Under the pieces are notes generated by a model. It did not search any database. It saw only the letters and a program-made list of their open reading frames with translations, and was not told where the DNA came from. 64,000 bases of DNA from Oscillospiraceae bacterium (GTDB lineage: Bacteria; Bacillota; Clostridia; Oscillospirales; Oscillospiraceae). Positions within the stretch are counted from its first letter, which is position 1. Each line of letters starts with the position of its first letter. Positions 32,082-40,938 of this stretch are shown piece after piece. The stretch is taken from positions 141,795 to 205,794 of the forward strand of contig CAJTCG010000007.1 of assembly GCA_910574635.1 (NCBI GenBank), in the 5' to 3' direction. Both the position numbers and the translations under genes were made by a program.

Positions 32082-33490
32082 GCCGCCCGGATTCCATCCA
32101 GAGCCGGATGCGCCGCATGGCGGTGGTGTCCTGCAGCTTCATGGCGGCGGTCCTGGCGGTGACACTGGCGCTGGCGCTGGTTTACAACAGCCAGTACAAA
32201 AACCTCCTCTACAATGTGACCACCGCCTCGGAGTTCAACCAGGATTTCAAGGAAAACATCGATCTCAAGATGTATTATTACGTCATCGAAAGCCGGTATT
32301 CCGAGGGCCTGCCCATCCAGGAGGTCCAAGACGCCCAGGCCCTGGCGAAGGACCTGCTGGACAGCACCAGCCAGAAGGACAGCCTCCAGGCCGTCACCAG
32401 CGTGCTGGACCTGTGCGAAAATCTGGAGGAGAAGATCTACCAGATTGAGCAAACCCAAAGCTATGACAGCCGGCAGATGCAGCTGGAAAACAACGTCTAC
32501 GTCCTCACCGCCCTGATTCAGGAATATATGTACAACTACCTCTACTATGAATCGGTGCAGCTGAACCTGCTCCAGCAGCAGATTTCCCGGCAGATGGCGG
32601 CGGAAATTCTGCTGGTGCTGCTCCTGTCCGCCGTATTGATCGCGCTGCTGGTCCGCTACAGCGTCCACTTGAGCCGATCCGTGGCCCAGCCGGTGGTGGA
32701 CCTGAGCCGCCGGGCGGAGGACGTTATCGGAGGCGACCTGACGGTCCGGGAGCCGGTTCGCTCGGAAACCTATGAGATTCGGACCCTCAGCGAGGGCATG
32801 GAGCAGATGATCGCCCGGCTCAACGCCCAAATCCAGGAGACTACTCAGAAACAAGCAAGCCTCCGCAAGGCGGAGCTGGCGCTGCTCCAGGCCCAAATCA
32901 ATCCCCATTTTCTATACAACACCATGGATACCATCATCTGGCTCATTGAGGCGAACCGGCCCCAGGCGGCGGTGGAGATGGTTTCCGACCTCTCCAACTT
33001 CTTCCGCCACTCCCTCAGCCGGGGGGAGGATATCATCACCCTGGGGGAGGAGGAGGAGCATGTCCGCAGCTATCTTCAAATCCAGCAGGCCCGCTACAAG
33101 GACATCCTGGACTACACCATCCGGATGGACCCCGCCCTGCGGGAGACGCGCCTGCCCAAGCTGACCCTCCAGCCCCTGGTGGAAAACGCCCTGTACCATG
33201 GCATCAAGCGCAAACGGGGCAGGGGCTGCATCCGCATTGCCAGCCAGGCGGAGGGAGCGGCCGTGCTCCTCCAGATTACGGACGACGGCGCTGGGATGAC
33301 CGCGGCGCGGCTGGAGGAGCTGAACCGGGCGATTGAGAAGGGGGAACGGGTGGGCTTCGGCCTGGTGACCGTCCACGAGCGGCTGCGGCTGCTGTTCGGC
33401 CCGCCCTATGGGCTGACGCTTTCCAGCCGGGAGGGCGCGGGAACCACCGTGACGGTGCGGATTCCCCGCCGGGGAAAGGAGGAAGCATGA
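32078..33490 (+). CDS. Sensor histidine kinase (YesM/LytS-like)
   Basis: A 470-residue membrane kinase. Helix 1 (about 14-38) and helix 2 (about 180-203) enclose an extracellular sensor of about 140 residues. A HAMP linker (204-260), then the His_kinase domain with phospho-acceptor in QINPHFLYN near 273, N-box LVENALYHG near 370, and G-box DDGAGM follow. It overlaps both the response regulator before it and the binding lipoprotein after it by four bases, so all three are translationally coupled. The lipoprotein probably presents the sugar to the sensor domain. Confidence 0.94.
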   Translation: MSRPDSIQSRMRRMAVVSCSFMAAVLAVTLALALVYNSQYKNLLYNVTTASEFNQDFKENIDLKMYYYVIESRYSEGLPIQEVQDAQALAKDLLDSTSQKDSLQAVTSVLDLCENLEEKIYQIEQTQSYDSRQMQLENNVYVLTALIQEYMYNYLYYESVQLNLLQQQISRQMAAEILLVLLLSAVLIALLVRYSVHLSRSVAQPVVDLSRRAEDVIGGDLTVREPVRSETYEIRTLSEGMEQMIARLNAQIQETTQKQASLRKAELALLQAQINPHFLYNTMDTIIWLIEANRPQAAVEMVSDLSNFFRHSLSRGEDIITLGEEEEHVRSYLQIQQARYKDILDYTIRMDPALRETRLPKLTLQPLVENALYHGIKRKRGRGCIRIASQAEGAAVLLQITDDGAGMTAARLEELNRAIEKGERVGFGLVTVHERLRLLFGPPYGLTLSSREGAGTTVTVRIPRRGKEEA

Positions 33491-34482
33491 AACGCACGTT
33501 CCTGACGGCGCTGCTGGCTTTGAGCCTTTTATTCGGCTCCGCCTGCGGAGCCGGGATGAATCCCCAGGGCGATTCGTCCAATGAGGACCTGACGGTCATC
33601 GGCATGTGCCAGGTAGGGGCGGAGTCCGACTGGCGGGTGGCGAATTCCGAGTCGATGAAGGCGGTGTTCACCGAGGAGCGCGGCTACCGCCTCCTGTTTG
33701 AGGATGCCCGGCAGAAACAGGAAAACCAGATTACCGCCATCCGAAAATTTATTCAGCAGCAGGTGGACTATATCGTCCTGATGCCCATCAGCGAAAGCGG
33801 CTGGGACTCCGTGCTCCAAGAGGCGAAGGAGGCGGAGATCCCCGTCATTTTAGTGGACCGCATGGCGGACGTGGGAGACGAGAGCCTCTATGCCGCCCAC
33901 ATTGGCTCAGACTTTTTAAAGGAGGGGAGGCTGGCCGCCGCCTGGATGGAAGACGCCTTTCGGGAGGCGGAGGGCCCTGTCCGCATCATCCACATTCAAG
34001 GAACCTTGGGCTCTACCGCCCAGCTTGGCCGCACGGCGGCACTGGAAGAGGCCGTGGAGGCTCACGAGAATTGGGAATTGCTGACCCAGCTGGACGGGGA
34101 TTTCACCCAGGCTAAAACCTATGAGGTCATGACGGAATACCTCTCCTCCCTGCCGGGGAGCGGGGATATCGACGTGGTCTACTGCGAGAACGACAACATT
34201 GCCTTTGGAGCCCTTCAGGCCCTGGAGGAACGGGGATATGCCTGCGGCCGGGAGGGCGTGAGCGTCATCACCTTCGACGCCACTCGGGGGGCGCTGGCGG
34301 AGTGCCTGAACGGAAGGATCGCCCTGGCGGTGGAGTGCAACCCCCTCCTGGGGCCGCTGGTGGAGACGGTGATCCAGGACATGGAGGCGGGCCGGACGCC
34401 GGATAAGCATTCTTATGTGGAGGAACAAACCTTCACCGCGGAGAACCTGACCAAGGCGCTGATTGAAAGCCGGGAATACTGA
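33487..34482 (+). CDS. Sugar-binding lipoprotein, co-sensor of the two-component system
   Basis: A 331-residue type I periplasmic-binding-protein-fold lipoprotein (lipobox G-S-A-C near residue 20). Its body (VIGMCQVGAESDWRVANSES, DYIVLMPISESGWDSVLQ, IPVILVDRM) is homologous to the transporter-linked binding protein at 36104, but no permease genes follow it directly. Coupling to the kinase and regulator suggests that it acts as the ligand-binding partner of the kinase. It ends before a strong terminator. Confidence 0.9.
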   Translation: MKRTFLTALLALSLLFGSACGAGMNPQGDSSNEDLTVIGMCQVGAESDWRVANSESMKAVFTEERGYRLLFEDARQKQENQITAIRKFIQQQVDYIVLMPISESGWDSVLQEAKEAEIPVILVDRMADVGDESLYAAHIGSDFLKEGRLAAAWMEDAFREAEGPVRIIHIQGTLGSTAQLGRTAALEEAVEAHENWELLTQLDGDFTQAKTYEVMTEYLSSLPGSGDIDVVYCENDNIAFGALQALEERGYACGREGVSVITFDATRGALAECLNGRIALAVECNPLLGPLVETVIQDMEAGRTPDKHSYVEEQTFTAENLTKALIESREY

Positions 34483-34485
34483 GAA

Positions 34486-34527
34486 AGGGCCGGGAACGGA
34501 TGCCAGCATCCGTTCCCGGCCCTTTTG
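34486..34527 (+). terminator. Terminator of the two-component operon
   Basis: AAGGGCCGGGAACGGATG..CATCCGTTCCCGGCCCTT then TTG: an 18-bp stem between convergent genes. Confidence 0.8.
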
Positions 34528-34532
34528 TCCGA

Positions 34533-35600
34533 TTATCCGCTGCTTCGCGCCACCAGCTCCCATTCCAGGGATTTCGACCGGGCCGCCTCGCCCAGCAGAA
34601 GGCCGATCATCTGCTCCGCCGCCACCCGGCCCATGCGGCTGCGGTGGCTGAGGGAGGTGATAGGCACGGGGCCCAGCTGGCTGAGGTAACTGTTGTCGAA
34701 GCTGACCACCGCCACATCCTCCGGCACCCGGCGGCCCGCCTCCAGCAGGGCTTGGATCAGGTGATAGGCGATTTCATCGTTGTAGCAGATTACCGCTGTG
34801 GCATCCTCCAGCCGCTTCTGGAGAAAATCGGTCAGTAAGCGTCCGTCCCGCTTCTCCAAAAGATGGCGGCGGTCTTCGGTATCGTACCAGGCGAAGCGCC
34901 CGTCCTGAATGGACAGCCCCGCGTCCCGGAGGGCGGAGACGGCTCCATGGTAGCGCTGGGGGCCCTGTACGTCGTCGCTCTTGAAAATCCCGGCGATTTC
35001 CCGGTGGCCCCGTCCCGCCAGATAGCGGGCCAGCTGATAGCCGCCGCCGTAATTGTCGTCCGACACACAGGGAACCCGTTCCAGTCCGGCGTAAGCGCCG
35101 TGGAGGAAGACGATGGGCGTGCCCGTCTGGAGAAGGCGCTGGTAGAGGTCGGCGTTCGGGGTGGGCAGGGCGGTTTTGGAGCCCTCCACCAGAAGGCCGC
35201 TCACCGGCTCTTCCAGCAGGCGGAGGAGGATTTCCCGCTCCGCGCTGACCCGGTTTTCCGTGGCGTAGACGGCGGTGGAGTAGCCCTGTCTGGAGAAGAC
35301 GTCTGAGGCGTCGTGGAGAATGGCGGGGAATATGTAATCGTCCAGGAAGGAGGTCACCACGGCGATCTGCCGGGGCGCCGCCCCGGGAAGGAGGCCGGTG
35401 GCATAGGAACCGCTGCCCTGCCGCCGTTGGATCAGCCCCTCCTCCTCCAGGAGGGACAGGGCGTGGCGGACGGTCTGGCGGCTTAGATGGTACTGGCGGC
35501 TCAGATCCTGCTCTGTGGGCAGCTTATATCCGGGCCGCCCGCTGTTCCGGGCCAACTCCTCCCGGAGCTTGTCTGCCAGAAGCTGGTATTTTGCCGCCAT
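34533..35600 (-). CDS. araR: AraR-type repressor: GntR helix-turn-helix with LacI-type sensor
   Basis: A 355-residue chimeric repressor. Residues 1-70 are a GntR winged helix (KYQLLADKLREELARNS, LSRQYHLSRQTVRHALSLLEEEGLI). Residues 80-355 are a LacI/PBP-like ligand domain (IVFLHGAYAG, CYNDEIAYHLIQ, VVSFDNSYLS). This combination is diagnostic of AraR, which releases its operators when L-arabinose binds. The ATG at 35600 has GGAGG seven bases upstream. It is divergent from the arabinose operon, with an AT-rich 500-base control region between. Confidence 0.92.
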   Translation of the reverse strand: MAAKYQLLADKLREELARNSGRPGYKLPTEQDLSRQYHLSRQTVRHALSLLEEEGLIQRRQGSGSYATGLLPGAAPRQIAVVTSFLDDYIFPAILHDASDVFSRQGYSTAVYATENRVSAEREILLRLLEEPVSGLLVEGSKTALPTPNADLYQRLLQTGTPIVFLHGAYAGLERVPCVSDDNYGGGYQLARYLAGRGHREIAGIFKSDDVQGPQRYHGAVSALRDAGLSIQDGRFAWYDTEDRRHLLEKRDGRLLTDFLQKRLEDATAVICYNDEIAYHLIQALLEAGRRVPEDVAVVSFDNSYLSQLGPVPITSLSHRSRMGRVAAEQMIGLLLGEAARSKSLEWELVARSSG

Positions 35601-36103
35601 GCCTGCGCCTCCTCCCATCATGGATCGCTTTCATTATACCAAGAGTCAATGGTAATCTGCCCAAAATAAAGGTTGATACTTTTTGGAACTTTGTCGCTTT
35701 GTTCAAAAGAAAACACAAATTTTTTTGCCGCGTCTGTCGGGCTCCGGTTTGGCGGGCAAAATTTTTTACCTTTTACCAAAAGAAAATCAACTGTTTTTTG
35801 AAAGTTGGGCAATCTGCCGGAGGGAAAAATTTGCCCTGCTCTTTTGAAAATCAGAAGAAAACAAACGAATCTATAAGACAAATCATAAAATTTTCAACTT
35901 AAAGAGAAATTGTTTCTCCGAAAAGATCAAAATTTGTATTACTATCTGTCATAATGTATAAAATTTGTCCTATTTACTCATACAAAAGTGGGTATAATGA
36001 CCAAAAACGTATTGACTTTGCGAGAGGAATCGTTTTTAATGCAGTTACAGAAACCGGACGGCCGTCCGGCGCGAACCCAAAATTTGAAAGCGAGGAATTG
36101 GTT
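35601..36103 (+). promoter_or_regulatory. Control region between araR and the arabinose operon
   Basis: A 500-base AT-rich stretch with no gene. Toward the operon, TTGTAT (35934-35939), 17 bases, TATAAA (35957-35962) form a promoter, and another TATAAT lies at 35993. ATTTGT half sites like those of the AraR box (ATTTGTACGTACAAAT) occur at 35932, 35963 and, inverted as ACAAAA, near 35983. Toward araR, the minus strand has an extended -10 (TGGTATAAT, 35633-35641). Confidence 0.5.
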
Positions 36104-37147
36104 ATGAAGAAAGTCTTTTGTCTCCTGCTGACCCTGTGCATGGTTTTGGCTCTGGCCGCCTGCGGCGGCGGCAATGGCGGCGGGGATTCCGCTCCCGCCG
36201 ACAGCGGCAGCTCTGCCCCGGCGGATACCGGCTCCGACGCCCAGGAGCCCGCCGACGCCTCCGGCGAGCTGATCACCGTCGGCGTCATCAACAACGACCC
36301 CAATGAATCCGGATACCGGACCGCCAACGACGCGGCCATGCGGGCGACCTTCACCGAAGAAAACGGCTACAAGGCCACCTTCTACAACAACAACGACGCG
36401 GCCCAGCAAATCGCTACCGCCCAGCAGATGGTCCAGGACGAGGTGGACTTCCTGCTCCTCTCCCCCGCCTCCACCACCGGCTGGGACACCGTCCTTCAGG
36501 ACGCCCAGGCCGCCGGCACCCAGGTCATCCTCTTCGACCGTATGCTGGAAGCTGACGAGAGCATGTACGTAGCCGCCGTCGTCTCCGACATGCCCGCCGA
36601 GGGCAAGACCGCCGTGGACTGGCTGGCCGCCCAGGGCCTGGACGAGTACAACATCATCCACATCCAGGGCCACATGGGTTCCGACGCCCAGCTGGGCCGC
36701 ACCGGCGCTCTGGACGAGAAGGTCGCCGCCGAGGGGAACTGGAACTATGTGACCCAGCAGACCGCCGACTGGGACGAGGCCACCGCCCGCACCATCACCC
36801 AGTCCGTGATTGACTCCGGCAAACCCTTCAATGTGATCTACGCGGAAAACAACGGCATGGCCCGGGGCGCCGTGGCCGCTCTGGACGCCGCGGGCATCAC
36901 CCACGGCAAGGACGGAGATGTCATCGTCATGGGCTTCGACAGCGACAAGTGGGCCTTTGAGGCGGTGCTGGAGGGCAGCTGGAACTACATGGGCCTGTGC
37001 AACCCCCTCCAGGCGGACACGGTCGACGGCATCATCAAGGACCTGGCCGCCGGCAATGCCCCCGCTCAGAAGATTATCTACACCCCCGAGCAGGGCTTCG
37101 ACTGCGATACCCTCACCCAGGCCGATGTGGACACCTACGGCACCTGA
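36104..37147 (+). CDS. Sugar ABC transporter substrate-binding lipoprotein
   Basis: A 347-residue lipoprotein (signal peptide, lipobox L-A-A-C near residue 20, Gly/Ser/Ala linker) with the galactose/ribose-binding fold (VGVINNDPNESGYRTAN, DFLLLSPASTTGWDTVLQ, VILFDRM, VMGFDSDKW). It is of the YtfQ type. Context points to L-arabinose or arabinose oligomers as ligand. The ATG at 36104 has GAGGA upstream; the frame extends further but without a signal peptide. It is the first gene of the operon. Confidence 0.92.
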   Translation: MKKVFCLLLTLCMVLALAACGGGNGGGDSAPADSGSSAPADTGSDAQEPADASGELITVGVINNDPNESGYRTANDAAMRATFTEENGYKATFYNNNDAAQQIATAQQMVQDEVDFLLLSPASTTGWDTVLQDAQAAGTQVILFDRMLEADESMYVAAVVSDMPAEGKTAVDWLAAQGLDEYNIIHIQGHMGSDAQLGRTGALDEKVAAEGNWNYVTQQTADWDEATARTITQSVIDSGKPFNVIYAENNGMARGAVAALDAAGITHGKDGDVIVMGFDSDKWAFEAVLEGSWNYMGLCNPLQADTVDGIIKDLAAGNAPAQKIIYTPEQGFDCDTLTQADVDTYGT

Positions 37148-37182
37148 TTTCAAATAGTCCGAATCGTAACATCACGTGACCC

Positions 37183-37218
37183 GGCACGCGGCGCGGCATG
37201 GCAGCCGCGCCGCGTGCC
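37183..37218 (+). promoter_or_regulatory. Intercistronic stem-loop after the binding-protein gene
   Basis: GGCACGCGGCGCGGC ATGGCA GCCGCGCCGCGTGCC is a perfect 15-bp stem without a T-run. Such structures protect the upstream mRNA end and help make the binding protein in excess over the membrane parts. Confidence 0.7.
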
Positions 37219-37251
37219 ACTTGTCGATTTGAAGAATGGAGGCGAATCCCT

Positions 37252-38766
37252 ATGCAGGAAGGCGCGGTATTGGAAATGCGGGGCATCTGCAAGTACTTCC
37301 CCGGCGTGCGCGCCCTTCAGGATGTGGATTTCACCCTGCGGAAGGGGGAAATCCACGCGCTGATGGGAGAAAACGGCGCGGGAAAATCTACGCTCATCAA
37401 GGTGCTGACCGGCGTGTACCCCAAGGATGGCGGGGAGGTCCACATTGAGGGCGTGGACGGGCCCGCAGTCATCCGCTCCCCCCAGGACGCCCAGAACGCG
37501 GGCATCAGCACGGTGTATCAGGAGATCACCCTGTGTCCCAACCTGAGCGTAGCGGAGAACATGTATATCGGCCGCACAAAAGGGGCGGTCACCAACTGGA
37601 GGAAGATGAACAGCGGCGCGGGAAAGATCCTGGAGTCCCTGGGCATTCCCGCCAGCCCCACCCAGCAGCTGGGGACCTGCTCCATCGCCGTGCAGCAGAT
37701 GGTGGCCATTGCCCGGGCGGTGGATATGGAGTGCAAGGTGCTGATTCTGGACGAACCCACCTCCTCCCTGGACGAACAGGAGGTGCAGAAGCTCTTCGGT
37801 CTCATGCGGGATCTGCGGGCGAAAGGCGTGGGCATCATTTTCGTCACCCACTTCCTGGAGCAGGTCTACGAGGTCTGCGACCGGATCACCGTCCTCCGGG
37901 ACGGCCAGCTTGTGGGCGAGTACGTCATTGAGGCCCTGCCCCGCGTCCAGCTGGTCAGCAAAATGCTGGGCAAGGAGCTGGACGACATGGCCGACATCAA
38001 GGGCGAGTCCGGCGGCGAGGCGATCAGCCGGGAAGGCGCTCCCGTGCTGGAGGCGCAGGGCCTTTGCAGCAGCGCGGGCATCAAGCCCTTTGATTTCTCC
38101 ATCCGCCGGGGGGAGGTCAACGGCTTCACCGGACTGCTGGGCTCCGGCCGCAGCGAGTGCGTCCGGGCCATTTTCGGCGCGGACCACGTCACCGGCGGCA
38201 CGGTGAAAATGGATGGCAAAGAGGTCAAAATCAAAAAGCCGCTGGACGCCATGAAGCTTGGCATCGGCTACTTGCCCGAGGACCGCAAGGGCGACGGCAT
38301 TGTGGGCGACCTCTCCGTCCGGGAGAACATCATCCTGGCCTATCAGGTGATGAAGGGCTTCTTCCGGCCCATTTCCCGGGCCCAGGCGGAGGCCTTCGCC
38401 GACAATTACATCAAGCTCCTGGAGATCAAGACCGCCTCGGCGGATACTCCCATCAAGTCCCTTTCCGGCGGCAACCAGCAAAAGTGCATCCTGGCCCGGT
38501 GGCTTCTCACGGACCCCAAATACCTGATTCTGGACGAACCCACCCGGGGCATCGACATCGGCACAAAAATCGAGATTCAAAAGCTGGTCCTGCGGCTGGC
38601 AGAGAAGGGTACCAGCGCCACCTTCATCTCCTCGGAGATCGACGAGATGCTGCGCACCTGCTCCCGCCTCATCGTCATGCGGGACCGGAAGGCGGTGGGC
38701 GAGCTGTCGGGAGAGGACCTCACCCAGACAAAGATTATGGCGACCATTGCGGGAGGTGACGAATGA
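37252..38766 (+). CDS. Sugar ABC transporter ATPase with two ABC domains
   Basis: A 504-residue cytoplasmic ATPase. Domain 1 has Walker A GENGAGKST near 40 and Walker B LILDEPTSSLD near 165. Domain 2 has the variant P-loop GLLGSGRSE near 290, signature LSGGNQQK near 405 and LILDEPTRGID. This double layout belongs to the AraG/RbsA/YtfR family. The ATG at 37252 has GGAGG nine bases upstream. It overlaps the first permease gene by four bases. Confidence 0.95.
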   Translation: MQEGAVLEMRGICKYFPGVRALQDVDFTLRKGEIHALMGENGAGKSTLIKVLTGVYPKDGGEVHIEGVDGPAVIRSPQDAQNAGISTVYQEITLCPNLSVAENMYIGRTKGAVTNWRKMNSGAGKILESLGIPASPTQQLGTCSIAVQQMVAIARAVDMECKVLILDEPTSSLDEQEVQKLFGLMRDLRAKGVGIIFVTHFLEQVYEVCDRITVLRDGQLVGEYVIEALPRVQLVSKMLGKELDDMADIKGESGGEAISREGAPVLEAQGLCSSAGIKPFDFSIRRGEVNGFTGLLGSGRSECVRAIFGADHVTGGTVKMDGKEVKIKKPLDAMKLGIGYLPEDRKGDGIVGDLSVRENIILAYQVMKGFFRPISRAQAEAFADNYIKLLEIKTASADTPIKSLSGGNQQKCILARWLLTDPKYLILDEPTRGIDIGTKIEIQKLVLRLAEKGTSATFISSEIDEMLRTCSRLIVMRDRKAVGELSGEDLTQTKIMATIAGGDE

Positions 38767-39872
38767 TGACGCCGGTAAAGAACCCCGAGACCAAATTGAA
38801 GCAGCCCGGTGAGAGCCTTTTCAAGCGGCTTGTCCGGCAGCAGCTCTTTATCCCCTTTGCGGCGCTGGCCCTGCTGGTGTTGTTTAATCTGATTGCCGAC
38901 CCGTCCTTCTTCGCCGTCTCCATCAAGGAGAACAGCCTGGGCAACCCGGTGCTCAGCGGGAACATCATCTCCGTGCTGGACAACGCCTCGGAACTGGTGA
39001 TTCTGGCCATCGGCATGACCCTGGTGACCGCCTCCTCCGGCGGACAGGATATCTCCGTGGGTGCGACGATGGCCATTGCGGGAAGCGTCATTTTGCGGAT
39101 GGTCTGCGGCGGGCAGGTTACCGCCGATACCCTCCAGATGCCGCTGCTTTTGGCCGTCCTCATCGGCATCGTGGTAACCGCCCTGTTCGGCGCGTTCAAC
39201 GGCGCCCTGGTGGCCTACTTCAAGATTCAGCCCATGGTGGCTACCTTGATTATGTTCACGGCCGGCCGCTCCATTGCCGCCTGGATCAATAATAACCAGC
39301 TGCCCATTATGAACGACATCTCCTTCAAATACGCGGGGACCTTCCTGCCCGGCATCCCTGTCCCCACGCCTGTTTTTATCACCGCGTTTGTGATTCTGCT
39401 GTTCTGGCTGGCGCTGAAATTCACCACTCTGGGGCTCTACACCCAGTCTGTGGGCATCAACGCCAATTCCTCCCGTCTCAACGGCCTGGACCCCAAGCTC
39501 ATTAAGCTGCTCACCTATGTGATTCTGGGCGTATGCGTGGCGGTGGCGGGCTTCATCCGGGTCAGCCGCAGCGGCTCCATCAATTACTCCCGCATTGCGG
39601 AAAACATCGAGATGGACGCCATCCTGGCGGTGGCCCTGGGCGGCAACGCCCTCTCCGGCGGCAAGTTCAACATCTACGGCTCCATCCTGGGCGCTTATGT
39701 CATCCAGTTCCTCACCACCACGCTCTACAAGTATGAGGTGCCCTCCACAGCCCTGCCCGCTTACAAGGCGGTGGTGGTCATCCTGCTGGTGGTGCTCAGC
39801 GCCCCGGTGGTGCGGGAGAAGCTCTCCAGCATGAAAAAAGCGCCTGTCAAGGCTGCGAAGGAGGTGTCCTGA
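38763..39872 (+). CDS. Sugar ABC transporter permease 1
   Basis: A 369-residue permease with about ten helices of the RbsC/YtfT family (SGGQDISVGATMAIAGSV, ALGGNALSGGKFNIYGSILGA). Its start overlaps the ATPase gene. It forms a heterodimer with the second permease in YtfT/YjfF-type systems. Confidence 0.94.
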   Translation: MMTPVKNPETKLKQPGESLFKRLVRQQLFIPFAALALLVLFNLIADPSFFAVSIKENSLGNPVLSGNIISVLDNASELVILAIGMTLVTASSGGQDISVGATMAIAGSVILRMVCGGQVTADTLQMPLLLAVLIGIVVTALFGAFNGALVAYFKIQPMVATLIMFTAGRSIAAWINNNQLPIMNDISFKYAGTFLPGIPVPTPVFITAFVILLFWLALKFTTLGLYTQSVGINANSSRLNGLDPKLIKLLTYVILGVCVAVAGFIRVSRSGSINYSRIAENIEMDAILAVALGGNALSGGKFNIYGSILGAYVIQFLTTTLYKYEVPSTALPAYKAVVVILLVVLSAPVVREKLSSMKKAPVKAAKEVS

Positions 39873-39873
39873 C

Positions 39874-40926
39874 ATGCCGAAAGGAATTGCCGTTGACAAG
39901 CAGGGACGGATCAAGGCCCGGGCGTCTATGAGCGATACCAATCTGCTGCTCACCATCACGGTCCTGGTCTTCTTCGCCCTGTATCTGTCCGCCGTTGTGT
40001 TTCTGGGCGGCGGCTTCACCAAGCCCCAGAACTTCCTAAACATCCTGAACAACAACGCCTCCTTGATCGTTTTGTCCTGCGGCATGAGCATCGTCATGAT
40101 CACAGGGGGAATCGACATCAGCGTGGGCGCGGTCACAAGCCTGGTGTGCATGGCCGGCGCGGTGAATCTGGAGCAGCAGGGCGGCAGCGTCCTCACGGTC
40201 CTTCTCATCGGCCTTGGCATCGGCCTGGCCTTCGGGCTGGTCCAGGGGTATCTTGTTGCCTATCTGGAGATTCAGCCTTTCATCGTGTCTCTGGCGGGCA
40301 TGTTCTTCGCCAAGGGCATGACCACCATCGTCAGCAAGGAGCCTATCCGGGTGACCAACGAGGGCTTCCTGGCGGTAAAGGACACCCGTATCACCGTTCC
40401 CGGCCTAGGTGCCCCCAATAAGCTGGGCCAGTACATCCCGGCCTATGTGGAGGTGGGCGTGGTCATTGCCCTGCTGGCGGTGGTGCTTCTCTTCTGCCTC
40501 CTGCGCTGGACGAAGCTGGGCCGCAGCTTTTACGCCGTGGGCGGCAACAACCAGAGCGCCAACATGCTGGGCATCAATGTGCGCCGGACCAAATTCCTGG
40601 CCCATATCCTGTGCAGCCTTCTGGCGGGGCTGGGCGGCATCCTCTACTTCCTCCATGTGGGAAGCGGCGACGTGGCCAACGGCGCGGGAGACGAAATGAA
40701 CGCCATCGCCTCCTCCATCATCGGCGGGACCCTGCTCACCGGCGGCGTGGGCAACGTGGCGGGCACCTTCTTCGGCGTCCTGAGCCTGAACACCATCAAG
40801 CGCATCGTCTCCTCCCTGGGCTTTGACGAGGCGTGGTGGTCCAACATCACCGTGGCGGCTATGCTCTGTTTGTTCCTGGTGATTCAAAGCATCGTGCTTT
40901 TGCGGAAGAATACCGCCAAGCAGTAA
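39874..40926 (+). CDS. Sugar ABC transporter permease 2
   Basis: A 350-residue permease of the same family (ITGGIDISVGAVTSLVCMAG, ASSIIGGTLLTGGVGNVAGTFFG), about ten helices. It starts one base after the stop of permease 1. The pair, the double-domain ATPase and the lipoprotein make a complete CUT2-type importer. Confidence 0.94.
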   Translation: MPKGIAVDKQGRIKARASMSDTNLLLTITVLVFFALYLSAVVFLGGGFTKPQNFLNILNNNASLIVLSCGMSIVMITGGIDISVGAVTSLVCMAGAVNLEQQGGSVLTVLLIGLGIGLAFGLVQGYLVAYLEIQPFIVSLAGMFFAKGMTTIVSKEPIRVTNEGFLAVKDTRITVPGLGAPNKLGQYIPAYVEVGVVIALLAVVLLFCLLRWTKLGRSFYAVGGNNQSANMLGINVRRTKFLAHILCSLLAGLGGILYFLHVGSGDVANGAGDEMNAIASSIIGGTLLTGGVGNVAGTFFGVLSLNTIKRIVSSLGFDEAWWSNITVAAMLCLFLVIQSIVLLRKNTAKQ

Positions 40927-40938
40927 GGAGGGAACGAG

